Source of the DNA: Methylocystis sp.
Lineage (GTDB): Bacteria; Pseudomonadota; Alphaproteobacteria; Rhizobiales; Beijerinckiaceae
Direction: 5' to 3'
Length of the DNA stretch: 37,382 nucleotides
NCBI RefSeq assembly: GCF_021731785.1
Contig: NZ_JAKFWS010000054.1
Span: 1 to 37,382 of the forward strand
The notes below the pieces were generated by a model that saw only the letters and a program-made list of their open reading frames with translations, was not told the origin of the DNA and did not search any database. Position 1 is the first letter of the stretch, and every line of letters starts with the position of its first letter. The translations under genes were made by a program, and so were the position numbers. Below, in pieces: positions 29,758 through 37,382 of this stretch.

Positions 29758-30915
29758 CTAGGCGGCGGAATGTCGCGACGTCATGCGATCCACGACACGT
29801 GCAAGAACCTTTCCAAATTCTTCTACATCCTCTTGCGTCGAAGACCAACCCAAACTGGCTCTCAGCGCCTCCTTTTCCGCCGCGCCCATTGCGGCAAGCA
29901 CATGAGATTCCATCATCTTGCCTGAAGAACAGGCTGAGCCCGCCGAAAGCGCGACGTTCTCAAGGTCGAGCGCCATCAGCATGGTGCGCGGGGCGAGGCC
30001 GGGAATTGCAAAAGCGCTGGCGTTTGGCGCGCGCGGCGCCCTTAAACCGTAGAATCGGGCGTCTGGCGCGATTTTCAAGACTTTCCGCTCCAAAGCGTCG
30101 CGCAAATCGGCGAGCCGCGACCGCTCCCCTTCCAGGTCGGCGGTCGCAGCCGTCAGCGCCGTCGCAAATCCGGCGATTCCGGCGACGTTTTCCGTTCCAG
30201 CCCGGCGTCCAAACTCCTGGCCGCCGCCGCGCAACATCGGCGCCGCCAGATGCAGGCTTTCATCGCGAAAGGCGAGCGCGCCGACGCCCATGGGTCCGCC
30301 GAGCTTATGTGAAGAAAAGAACAATATGTCGGCGTCGGTCGTCGTGAATGTCGTTTCGAGCCGGCCGATCGCTTGCACCGCGTCGGAGACAACGACGCCA
30401 TTCGCCGCATGGATCAGCGCCGCCGCCTCGGCGACAGGCTGAATGACGCCGGTCTCATTATTGACCGCCTGCAGCGCCAGCATCGCGCGCGCGCCGGAGC
30501 GCCGCGCCAAGGCCGCCTCCAGCGATTTAAGCGAGATCGTCCCATCGGGGGTCAGCGGAACGGTTTCCACCGCGTCGAGCGGAAAGCGGTGGCCCTGCAG
30601 GACGCACAGATGCTCTCCGGCGCCGATCAGCAGGACGTCGATCGGATTTGGGTCGCTCTCTCGACGCAGCGCAGGCGAAAGCGCGAGGCTCGCCGCCTCG
30701 GTCGCGCCGCTGGTAAACACGACGCCGCGCCGAGGTCCGCCAATCGCCTGCGCGACCGCGGCTCGCGCGTCTTCGAGAAGAGCCTTCGCCGCCCTGCCCT
30801 CGGCATGGACCGAGGACGGGTTGCCGAGCGTCTCCAGCGCATCGAGCATCGCCGCCCGCGCCTGCGGGCGCAGCGGCGAGGTAGCGTTGTGGTCGAGATA
30901 GACGCGCGCAGACAT
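29758..30915 (-). CDS. Cysteine desulfurase, IscS/NifS type
   Basis: This 385-residue group I PLP-dependent desulfurase is distinct from SufS in the same operon. Landmarks are VYLDHNATSPLRP, FTSGATEAASLAL, GEHLCVL, LQAVNNETGVIQPV, the PLP Lys in FFSSHKLGGPMGVG and the active-site Cys in the longer loop LSAGSACSSGKM. It is the first gene of the SUF transcript. ATG 30915 has GAGG upstream. Alphaproteobacterial SUF operons often carry such a second desulfurase. Which one feeds SufBCD, and which serves other sulfur acceptors, is not known from sequence. No iscR- or rirA-like regulator gene is adjacent. Confidence 0.94.
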   Translation of the reverse strand: MSARVYLDHNATSPLRPQARAAMLDALETLGNPSSVHAEGRAAKALLEDARAAVAQAIGGPRRGVVFTSGATEAASLALSPALRRESDPNPIDVLLIGAGEHLCVLQGHRFPLDAVETVPLTPDGTISLKSLEAALARRSGARAMLALQAVNNETGVIQPVAEAAALIHAANGVVVSDAVQAIGRLETTFTTTDADILFFSSHKLGGPMGVGALAFRDESLHLAAPMLRGGGQEFGRRAGTENVAGIAGFATALTAATADLEGERSRLADLRDALERKVLKIAPDARFYGLRAPRAPNASAFAIPGLAPRTMLMALDLENVALSAGSACSSGKMMESHVLAAMGAAEKEALRASLGWSSTQEDVEEFGKVLARVVDRMTSRHSAA

Positions 30916-31015
30916 GGGCCTCGGTTTCGGTTGCCGCCATTCTAGCAGAGCGCGGCGGCGCAGGCGCGGTCTCGCATCTGCGCCGCTCTTCGCGGAAAGG
31001 GTTGCGCACGCCCCT

Positions 31016-33061
31016 CTACGGCCGCGCGGACTTGGCGAGGCGCGCGAGATTAACGAATTCGGCGCGATAGCCGAACGGATCGTCGCCCTTGGCGCTCTGC
31101 GCCAGCGCGATCACATCGTCATAGCCGTAGCCGCCAAGATAGGGCGCGCCTTTCAGCAATTGCGCGAAGGCCGCAACGGCAATTGAGAAGCGCACGTCCT
31201 GCGGCGCGCGAGCCAGGCTTTCCATGCTTTGCTGATCGGTGATCGGCTGGGTAATGAGTCGTGACGCGCCTTCCTTCGGCAGCTTGTAGCGCAGCTTGAG
31301 GAAGCCGAACTCGCTTTCCGCGCTCGCCTGCCCCACCGCCGGCGCTTTTTGCTTTCCGTAACGCAGTTCATCGACGAGCTTCTTTTCCGAGTTGGCCGGC
31401 GTAATCTCGTACATCGCGGTGACGCGGTGACCGGAGCCGACATCGCCCGCGTCCATCTTGTCATTGTTGAAATCCTCGCGGCGCAGCGCGCGGGTTTCGT
31501 AACCGATCAAGCGATATTCGGAGACGCGGGCGGGATTCCACTCGACCTGGATTTTCACGTCCTTGGCGATAGGAAACAGCGTCGACGACGCTTCCTCAAT
31601 AAGCGCCTTGCGCGCTTCGTTGAGATTGTCGACATAGACCGCCGCGCCGTTGCCGTTTTGGGCCAGCGTCTGCATCAGCGCGTCATTGTAATTGCCCTGG
31701 CCGACGCCGAGTATGGACAGGAAGACGCCCTTCTCACGCTTCCGTTCGATCAGCCCTTTCAATTCGCTTTGATCGCTGACGCCGACATTGAAATCGCCGT
31801 CGGTCGAAAGGATCACGCGGTTGACCGCCGATGCGTCGAAATTCGACTCCGCCAGCCGATAGGCGTCCTGAATGCCCTGCCCCCCGGCCGTCGAGCCGCC
31901 AGCGCCGAGCGCGTCGATCGCCCCCAAAATTTTGCTTTTGTCGGCGATCTTCGTCGGCTCAAGCGCGACGCCCGAGCCCGAAGCGTAAGTGACGACCGCG
32001 ACCGTGTCTTCCGGCTTCAATTCGTCGACGAGCATTCGAAGCGCATTCTTGACGAGCGGCAGACGATCCTGCGGCGACATCGAGCCCGACACGTCGATCA
32101 GAAAAACGAGATTGGCGCGCGGGCGCTCGGCGCTTTGCAGCGCATAGCCCTGTATTGCGATATGCACGAGGCGGTTGCCTGGGTTCCACGGGCTTGGCGT
32201 CACCGTAATCGTCGGCTTGAAAGCCGCTTGTGCGCTCTCGGGCTTCGGATAGTCGTAGGGGAAGTAGTTGACGAACTCCTCGACCCGCACCGAATCTTTC
32301 GGCGGCAAGCGGCCGTCATTGAGGGCGCGGCGGGCGAAGGCGTAGGAGGCGGTGTCGACGTCGATCGAAAACGTCGAGACCGGCTCCGTCGCTGCAACTT
32401 TGACGGAATTGATCTCCTTTGAATCGAATCTGTCGCGAAATTCGCTTTCCGGCGCGACATGCCTATCGACCGGCGGTGAAGCGCCTGTTTCGACTGCAGC
32501 GACCGATTTCGCGTCATGCGCGGATCGCGACAGCTTCTGTCTGACGCCATCTTGAACCGAGCCGGCGAGGCGCGGCGGTGGCGCCACTCCGTCGACACGG
32601 CCGCCGAGCGCGCCCGCTGCGGTCGTGCTCTTCGCTCGCTCTTCTCGCGCGACGGGAGCCGAGGGCGCGGGAGCCGGCGGAACCGCCGCCGGCGCCTCCA
32701 TGTGCGGCGCTACGGCGACCTCGGCCGGCGGCGAGATGGGGCCACCCGAGAGATTGGAAGTGCTCCCGCCGCCGCCCGGCGCATAAGTGCGCGAAAGCAT
32801 GAAAGCGGCGGGCGCGCCGATCATCAGCGCGGCGATCGAGGCCGCCAGCGCGCGGTTGAATTGAAACGTCTGACGCATTTTCTTTTTCCCTTCCGTTGGA
32901 GAGGATGCGTGACTGAGACGTTGCGGCGCGGTCGATCCTTTGGCGCCGGGTGCGCTTTTTTCGAAGGCGGCCGTCGCCGCCGCGAGCGCCGCGCGCTTGG
33001 CGTCGTCGCCCGCCGGCGGAACTGGCGTGTCTTTGAGACGGATGAGATCAGGTTCGACCAT
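31016..33061 (-). CDS. Membrane-tethered von Willebrand factor A protein (YfbK-like)
   Basis: This 681-residue protein starts with a cytosolic stretch of about 65 residues (LIRLKDTPVPPAGDDAKRAA near the start). One hydrophobic segment follows (about 70-90, RALAASIAALMIGAPAAFML), then a Pro/Ala-rich linker, the vWA N-terminal domain (about 228-275), the vWA fold (about 315-490) and a C-terminal DUF3520-like region. The metal-ion site is complete: DVSGS at 323-327, the later Thr, and STDGDFNVG. Such domains bind proteins through a divalent ion. The ATG at 33061 overlaps the sigma-factor stop (TGATG), so the two are coupled. A second in-frame ATG at 32878 has its own ribosome-binding site. A role as sensor or anti-sigma partner is inference. 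Confidence 0.88.
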   Translation of the reverse strand: MVEPDLIRLKDTPVPPAGDDAKRAALAAATAAFEKSAPGAKGSTAPQRLSHASSPTEGKKKMRQTFQFNRALAASIAALMIGAPAAFMLSRTYAPGGGGSTSNLSGGPISPPAEVAVAPHMEAPAAVPPAPAPSAPVAREERAKSTTAAGALGGRVDGVAPPPRLAGSVQDGVRQKLSRSAHDAKSVAAVETGASPPVDRHVAPESEFRDRFDSKEINSVKVAATEPVSTFSIDVDTASYAFARRALNDGRLPPKDSVRVEEFVNYFPYDYPKPESAQAAFKPTITVTPSPWNPGNRLVHIAIQGYALQSAERPRANLVFLIDVSGSMSPQDRLPLVKNALRMLVDELKPEDTVAVVTYASGSGVALEPTKIADKSKILGAIDALGAGGSTAGGQGIQDAYRLAESNFDASAVNRVILSTDGDFNVGVSDQSELKGLIERKREKGVFLSILGVGQGNYNDALMQTLAQNGNGAAVYVDNLNEARKALIEEASSTLFPIAKDVKIQVEWNPARVSEYRLIGYETRALRREDFNNDKMDAGDVGSGHRVTAMYEITPANSEKKLVDELRYGKQKAPAVGQASAESEFGFLKLRYKLPKEGASRLITQPITDQQSMESLARAPQDVRFSIAVAAFAQLLKGAPYLGGYGYDDVIALAQSAKGDDPFGYRAEFVNLARLAKSARP

Positions 33062-33600
33062 CACACCGCCTCCAGAATAATTCTGAGGCGCTTGCGCGCC
33101 TCATGCAGATGCCACGACACCGTTTTCTCCGAACAGCCCATCAGCGCCGCCGCTTCGCCATGCGACAGGTCCTGCGCATAGACGAGCAGCACGGCGTCGC
33201 GCTGCTGATCCGGCAACGCGCGCACCGCGCGCCAAAGCTCCTGCCCAATCATGTCGTTCTCCGGAGTCTCGTTGTCGGCGCCGTCGGCAAGCGCCGATAT
33301 TCGCGCCGGTTCGAGCGCCACGACTCTGCGCCGCGCCCGGATATGGTCAACCGCAGTCGTGTAGGCGATGCGATAGACCCAGCTCGTGAAAGCGCAGTCG
33401 TTGCGGAAGCCGTTCATCGCCGTCGCGATCTTCACCATCGCGTCCTGGGCGATGTCCTGCGCTTCTGCGCGCGCGCCGCTCCAACGCCAGGCGAGCGCAT
33501 AGACCCGGTCGTAATGGCGCTCGGCCAGCGTCGCGAAAGCGGCGCGGTCGCCGGCGGCCGCCCGTCGCGCCAAGTCGCCATCGGTTTCTTCCCCCGGCAA
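33061..33600 (-). CDS. ECF-type RNA polymerase sigma factor
   Basis: This 179-residue sigma-70-family factor has only regions 2 and 4. Region 2 spans about 18-90, with the core-binding RAEAQDIAQDAMVKIATAM and the -10-recognition SWVYRIAYTTAVDHIRARRR. Region 4 (about 125-175) holds LPDQQRDAVLLVYAQDLSHG and the helix-turn-helix EAAALMGCSEKTVSWHLHEA. The start is TTG 33600. An in-frame stop lies six codons upstream, and no better start is found before region 2. No zinc-binding anti-sigma gene is next to it. The coupled downstream gene is the membrane vWA protein instead. The target promoters are unknown. Confidence 0.9.
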   Translation of the reverse strand: MPGEETDGDLARRAAAGDRAAFATLAERHYDRVYALAWRWSGARAEAQDIAQDAMVKIATAMNGFRNDCAFTSWVYRIAYTTAVDHIRARRRVVALEPARISALADGADNETPENDMIGQELWRAVRALPDQQRDAVLLVYAQDLSHGEAAALMGCSEKTVSWHLHEARKRLRIILEAV

Positions 33601-33767
33601 TTCGCCCCCGCTGCTTTACCCCGCTAAGATCATGGACGGCCGGGCTCGCCAATTCCTTTGGTCAGGACGGCTAAAATTCGCTGCGCCTCTTACCGCCGAA
33701 TTTCCTTGCATTTCACTGTGGCCCACGTGGTAGAAGGCGCGCTTGCCCGTTTTGCAAGGGATCATGA

Positions 33768-34442
33768 ATGCCCGAAGTTATCTTCACCGGTCCGGCCGGC
33801 AGGCTCGAGGGCCGCTTCCATCAGTCCGCCACGCGCGGCGCGCCGATCGCGATCGTGCTGCACCCGCATCCCCAGTTCGGCGGCACGATGAACAATCAGA
33901 TCGTCTATCATCTCTACTATGCCTTTGCCGAGCGCGGCTTTTCCGTGCTGCGCTTCAATTTTCGCGGCGTCGGCCGGTCGCAGGGCGCCTTCGATCACGG
34001 CTTGGGCGAATTGTCCGACGCGGCGGCGGCGCTCGATTGGGCGCAGTCGGTCAATCCGGAGGCGCGCGCCTGCTGGATCGCCGGCGTCTCCTTCGGCGCC
34101 TGGATCGGCATGCAGCTGCTTATGCGCCGTCCCGAGATCGAGGGCTTCATATCGATCGCGCCGCCCGCGAACCGCTTCGACTTCTCGTTTCTCGCGCCCT
34201 GCCCGTCCTCGGGCCTGTTCGTCCATGGCGATCAGGACCGCGTCGCGCCGCTCAAGGAAGTCACAGGCCTCATCGAAAAGCTCAAGACGCAGAAGGGCAT
34301 CGTCATCGAACATGCGGTGGTCGAAGGCGCGAATCATTTCTTCGAGAACCGGGTCGAGCCGCTGATCGCGCATGTCGACGCCTATCTCGACAGGCGTCTT
34401 GGCAATCCGCCGAGAATCGCCATTCCCGCGCGGGGAGATTGA
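33768..34442 (+). CDS. Alpha/beta hydrolase (COG2945-like)
   Basis: This 224-residue serine hydrolase has the compact alpha/beta fold without a cap domain. It begins with VIFTGPAGRLEGRF, then IVLHPHPQFGGTMNNQIVY (oxyanion region), FNFRGVGRSQG, the nucleophile Ser108 in IAGVSFGAW, the acid in FVHGDQDRVAP and the His in EGANHFFEN. The substrate is unknown. ATG 33768 has AAGGG eight bases upstream. In other Rhizobiales such a gene sits near the SUF operon (from memory). Here the sigma/vWA pair lies in between. It is divergent from the sigma-factor gene across a 167-base gap that should hold both promoters. Confidence 0.9.
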   Translation: MPEVIFTGPAGRLEGRFHQSATRGAPIAIVLHPHPQFGGTMNNQIVYHLYYAFAERGFSVLRFNFRGVGRSQGAFDHGLGELSDAAAALDWAQSVNPEARACWIAGVSFGAWIGMQLLMRRPEIEGFISIAPPANRFDFSFLAPCPSSGLFVHGDQDRVAPLKEVTGLIEKLKTQKGIVIEHAVVEGANHFFENRVEPLIAHVDAYLDRRLGNPPRIAIPARGD

Positions 34443-34447
34443 GGCTT

Positions 34448-34550
34448 GTCATTCCCGAGGCGCGAAGCGCGATCGGGAATCCAGCGCAAAATCAGCCTTC
34501 CTACATTGGCTCTGGATTCCCGGTCAGGCCTGCGGCCTGCCGGGAATGAC
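34448..34550. repeat. Palindromic intergenic repeat, overlaps the end of anmK
   Basis: The left arm at 34448-34482 begins GTCATTCCCG and ends CGGGAATCC. The right arm at 34514-34550 begins GGATTCCCGG and ends CCGGGAATGAC. Each arm folds on itself, and the two are inverted to each other. The 'GTCATTCCCG' element is a common repeat type in alphaproteobacteria (from memory). The anmK stop codon at 34524-34526 and its last eight codons are inside the right arm. Confidence 0.85.
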
Positions 34551-35663
34551 CGACGACCCTGCCGCGCGCGCCAACACGCCGCCGGGCAGCGCCTCGGCGA
34601 CGCCGGTCGTCGTCGGGAAGGTGATCGGCAGCCCTTCCAGCAGCCGAGTGGCGAGATAGGCGAAGGCCTGCGCCTCCATCGAATCCGCTGACCAGCCGAC
34701 CGCGTCGGCCGTGGTCACCTTGCATGGCAGGCGCATGACGAGTTCGCGCACCAGGATCGGATTGCGCGCGCCGCCGCCGCAGACGATGAGCAATTGCGGC
34801 TGCGTTGGCAGATGCGGAAACAGCCGCAGCACCGAGGCTGCGGTAAAGGCGGTCAGCGTCGCCGCGGCGTCCTCGGTCGAGAGCTTGGCGATGGCGTCGA
34901 GCGCGAAGGCGTTGCGGTCGAGCGATTTCGGCGGCGGCTGATCGAAGAACGGATGCGCCAGCATCTTGAGCAGCGTCGCTTCGTTGACGCGCCCGCGCGC
35001 CGCCGTATGGCCATGGCGGTCGATCGGCGCGCCGGTGCGCTGGAGCATCAGATCGTCGATGAGCGCATTGCCAGGGCCGGTGTCGCAGGCGATCGGCTCC
35101 TCGCCGTCGGCGACGTAAGTCACATTCGCGACGCCGCCGATGTTGAGCAAAGCAACTTCGCCCTTCATGCCGCCGGCGACGACCAGCGCGCGGTGGAACA
35201 CGGGCACAATCGGGGCGCCCTCGCCGCCGGCGGCGATGTCGGCGGCGCGAAAATCATAGGCGACGTCGAGCCCGAGACGCGCGGCCAGCGCCGGACCGTC
35301 GCCGATCTGAATGGTGAGACCCTGCTTGGGACGGTGCAGCACCGTCTGGCCATGAAAGCCGACGATCGCAACGCTCGCCGGGTCGATCTCATTGTCCCGA
35401 ATCAGCGTCTCGACCGCCTCGGCGTGACGGTCGGTGACCATCCGCTCGGCGAAGGCGAGAACGCCCGGCCGCGCGTCGCGATCCTCGAGCGTCGCCGCTT
35501 CGGCGAGCGCATTGCGCAGCAGCGCGCGGTCGGCGTCATTATAGGGGTAGTGCCCCGTCGGCCCGAAGGCGACGGCGGCGTCGCCATCGGTTTCGATCAG
35601 CGCGACGTCGACGCCGTCCATGGAGGTGCCGGACATGAGGCCGATTGAGCGGTAGGTGGGCAA
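34524..35663 (-). CDS. anmK: Anhydro-N-acetylmuramic acid kinase
   Basis: This 379-residue kinase recycles cell-wall 1,6-anhydro-MurNAc by opening the anhydro ring and phosphorylating it to MurNAc-6-phosphate. The ATP-binding loop GLMSGTSMDGVDVALIE lies at about 8-24. Further conserved blocks are VGFHGQTVLHRP, LNIGGVANVTYV, CDTGPGNALIDD and VCGGGARNPILV. I chose TTG 35663 because AGGAG lies eight bases upstream and the conserved fold starts within ten residues. The open frame continues to 36200 through a repeat and the next gene, which is not credible. The C-terminal eight residues (VIPGRPQA) and stop come from a palindromic repeat, so the native tail may have been altered. Confidence 0.94.
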   Translation of the reverse strand: MPTYRSIGLMSGTSMDGVDVALIETDGDAAVAFGPTGHYPYNDADRALLRNALAEAATLEDRDARPGVLAFAERMVTDRHAEAVETLIRDNEIDPASVAIVGFHGQTVLHRPKQGLTIQIGDGPALAARLGLDVAYDFRAADIAAGGEGAPIVPVFHRALVVAGGMKGEVALLNIGGVANVTYVADGEEPIACDTGPGNALIDDLMLQRTGAPIDRHGHTAARGRVNEATLLKMLAHPFFDQPPPKSLDRNAFALDAIAKLSTEDAAATLTAFTAASVLRLFPHLPTQPQLLIVCGGGARNPILVRELVMRLPCKVTTADAVGWSADSMEAQAFAYLATRLLEGLPITFPTTTGVAEALPGGVLARAAGSSVIPGRPQA

Positions 35664-35699
35664 AGGCGAATCTCCTAGATGACGGAGATTAGCAGGAAA

Positions 35700-35827
35700 G
35701 GCAGGCCTTTCCCTCTCCCGCTTGCGGGAGAGGGTGGCCCGGCACAGCCGGGTCGGGTGAGAGCCCTCATCCGTCGCGCCTTCGTGCGACACCTTCTCCC
35801 GCAAGCGGGAGAAGGAGAAAACCTGCC
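35700..35827. repeat. Palindromic repeat between anmK and the upstream membrane-protein gene
   Basis: The outer ends GGCAGG (35700-35705) and CCTGCC (35822-35827) are inverted. Inside are two perfect hairpins: CCCTCTCCCG-CTTG-CGGGAGAGGG (35711-35734) and CCTTCTCCCGC-AA-GCGGGAGAAGG (35792-35815). The middle has CCCGGC-ACA-GCCGGG. It matches a widespread intergenic repeat type in alphaproteobacteria (from memory). Its last base is the last base of the upstream gene's stop codon. It could act as a processing or partial termination site before anmK. Confidence 0.88.
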
Positions 35828-37382
35828 TACCTCCGCCCTTCCCAAGCCCAGGCCGCAACCACGGCGCCGAGCAGCGCCAGCATCGCCCACAATCCCAAAC
35901 CGAGCGGCGCGATTTCGACGCCGACCAGCGTCGAGGCGCCAGTCTGTCTGATCCCGATCCAGTCCGAGCCGCCATAGCGGTTGGCGTCGCGGAGTTCCAC
36001 GACCCGCGGCATGGAGACCGTATCAGCGCCGCCAGTCGACAGTCGTCGCGCCGTGCCGCCCGTCGCCTCCGCCAGCGGCTGCAGTTTTTCCGTCGTCGAC
36101 GCGACTTCGCGCAACTCGCGCGGATTGGGCGGGCCGACATTGACGAGCGCCGTGAGGCCTTCGCTCTCGAAGCGCCACAGGCCCATTTCCTTGGCGTCAA
36201 AACGCGCCCGCCACAGTCCAGGCTCGCTCTGAGCGACGGCGATCTCGTCGCGCGCGCCCGACGGCGCTGTCGCCATCACCGGCGCGGACCTTTCCTTCAT
36301 CGTCTGGCGCTCGACGCTGACCTCGCGGCCATGCGCCGCCGCGCGTAGCGCCTCCTCTTCGAGATCCGGCTCCTTCATCAGCCAATGGGCGAGGCGGCGC
36401 ATCAGATCGACATGCGGGCCGCCGCCCTCGAAGCCCCGCGCCCAGAGCCAGATCTGGTCGGAGAGCAGCAGCGCCACCCTGCCCTTGCCTTCGTGCGACA
36501 GCACCAGCAGCGGCTTGTCGCGCACGCCGGACATGATCGAATCGCCCTTCACTACATTGGCGTCGACCTGCCGAAACCATTCGCCCCAATTCGGCGGCTC
36601 GGAATTGGCGCCGGCCAGTCCGCGCGTCACCGGATGTTTCTCGCCATCCTTGCTGACGCGGGCGCGGAACGCCTGTTCGAACAGCGCGCCGTCAGGGCGC
36701 GCCGGCAAAATGTTTTCAAGCGGCGAGTAATAGAGCCCGCGCAACGTCGCATAGTCGGGGCCGACCGCCGCCAGGAACGCGCCGCCGTTCTCGACGTAAT
36801 TGGCGATGTTCTCGAAATAGATCGAGGGCAGAGTCGTCTGGCTCGAATAGCGATCGAAGATGATGAGATCGAATTCGTTGATCTTGCGGCCGAAGAGGTC
36901 GGCGGTGGGAAAGGCGATCAGCGATAATTCGCTCGCCGGGGTGATGTCGAGCTTCTCAGGCGGCCGCAGAATGGTGAAATGCACCAGTTCGACATTGGCG
37001 TCGGCGCGCAGAAGATTGCGCCAGCTCCGCTCGCCGGGATGCGGCTCGCCCGACACGAGCAGAACCTTGAGCCGGTCGCGCACGCCTTCAATCGCCAGCA
37101 CCGCTTTGTTGTCGAGCGGCGTCAGCTCGCCGGGCGCCGGCGGAATTTCGAGTTCGACGACATTTTGCCCGCCATGTTCGATGCGCACCGGAATGCTGAC
37201 GATGTCGCCGGGCGCGGGGCTGAAGGTCGGCAGCGCCTCGCCGTCGCGGCGCACCGAGATCGGGATGCGCGCGCCGTCGCCGCCAAGATCGACGACGCGG
37301 GCGCGGATGATCTGATCCTTGCCGACGATGCCGAAACGCGGCGCCTCGACAAGTTCGATTCGGCGGTCGCGCTCGCCCTGAT
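35827..37382 (-). CDS. Large membrane protein, glutamine-amidotransferase-like (COG5426 type), N-terminus beyond window
   Basis: The last 517 codons of a longer gene are visible. The frame stays open to the window edge, and the codon at 37254 is an internal GTG, not the start. The sequence has beta-sandwich-like segments (IVSIPVRIEHGGQNVVELEI, LKVLLVSGEPHPGERSW). A flavodoxin/GATase-like part follows: FDLIIFDRYSSQTTLPSIYF, NYVENGGAFLAAVGPDY. One C-terminal membrane span is seen (LGLGLWAMLALLGAVVAAWAW). Such proteins are usually encoded with a MoxR ATPase, DUF58 and DUF4159 genes, which would lie beyond the edge. The catalytic Cys of true glutamine amidotransferases is not evident, so enzymatic activity is doubtful. 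Function is unknown. Confidence 0.75.
   Translation of the reverse strand, partial: QGERDRRIELVEAPRFGIVGKDQIIRARVVDLGGDGARIPISVRRDGEALPTFSPAPGDIVSIPVRIEHGGQNVVELEIPPAPGELTPLDNKAVLAIEGVRDRLKVLLVSGEPHPGERSWRNLLRADANVELVHFTILRPPEKLDITPASELSLIAFPTADLFGRKINEFDLIIFDRYSSQTTLPSIYFENIANYVENGGAFLAAVGPDYATLRGLYYSPLENILPARPDGALFEQAFRARVSKDGEKHPVTRGLAGANSEPPNWGEWFRQVDANVVKGDSIMSGVRDKPLLVLSHEGKGRVALLLSDQIWLWARGFEGGGPHVDLMRRLAHWLMKEPDLEEEALRAAAHGREVSVERQTMKERSAPVMATAPSGARDEIAVAQSEPGLWRARFDAKEMGLWRFESEGLTALVNVGPPNPRELREVASTTEKLQPLAEATGGTARRLSTGGADTVSMPRVVELRDANRYGGSDWIGIRQTGASTLVGVEIAPLGLGLWAMLALLGAVVAAWAWEGRR

Noticed and set aside
30957-30984. GGCGCAG / CTGCGCC inverted repeat after the vWA gene
   Set aside because: Seven-base stem with a 14-base loop and no T-run. 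It could be a weak stop, but it is too ordinary in GC-rich DNA to call.
35664-36200. N-terminal extension of anmK to 36200
   Set aside because: It would run through the palindromic repeat and the end of the neighbouring gene in another frame, and is full of Arg and Ser. The TTG at 35663 has a good ribosome site and fits the family.

Overview
The window is GC-rich chromosomal DNA from an alphaproteobacterium, most likely of the Rhizobiales (Hyphomicrobiales). The evidence is the conserved block dusB(nifR3)-ntrB-ntrC-ntrY-ntrX-hfq-hflX with mazG, the fused ispDF gene, a long SUF operon with two cysteine desulfurases, and palindromic intergenic repeats of the kind common in this order. A methylotroph or methanotroph relative (Beijerinckiaceae/Methylocystaceae) is possible, but nothing here proves it. 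I saw no phage, insertion sequence, integrase, CRISPR array, rRNA or tRNA. Most of the window is core genome.

Layout. Positions 1-1650 (minus strand) hold the end of a ribosome-rescue hydrolase gene (arfB, cut by the window edge) and ispDF. Divergently, 1748-11035 (plus) holds the nitrogen-control block: dusB, the NtrB/NtrC pair, the membrane kinase NtrY with NtrX, then hfq and hflX. Several of these genes overlap by 1-4 bases. mazG and a double cold-shock-domain gene (minus) converge on hflX. A clear terminator separates them, and the cold-shock gene has a long leader. Positions 13155-14737 (minus) hold an MBL-fold hydrolase and tatD. Positions 14982-16827 (plus) hold a small acidic unknown protein coupled to a cytosolic CapA-type phosphatase, then a VOC protein. 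Positions 16939-19364 (minus) hold a Pro/Lys-rich membrane-anchored protein and metG. A small unknown gene follows on plus. An SDR reductase and gyrA follow on minus.

Positions 23570-30915 (minus) are the SUF iron-sulfur operon, transcribed in the order IscS-type desulfurase, sufB, sufC, sufD, sufS, sufT, sufA, tfoX-like. A palindromic repeat interrupts it between sufB and sufC. Upstream of it lies a two-gene unit, an ECF sigma factor translationally coupled to a membrane-tethered von Willebrand A protein (31016-33600). Divergent from that is an alpha/beta hydrolase gene. The end of the window (minus) has anmK, flanked by two different repeat elements, and the C-terminal part of a large membrane protein of the MoxR/DUF58-associated glutamine-amidotransferase-like type.

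No wholly new multigene system is evident. The least explained units are the ECF-sigma/vWA pair, the small acidic protein plus CapA pair, the leader of the cold-shock gene (short ORF plus hairpin), an in-frame N-terminal extension upstream of hfq, and three palindromic elements, one of which supplies the C-terminus and stop codon of AnmK.
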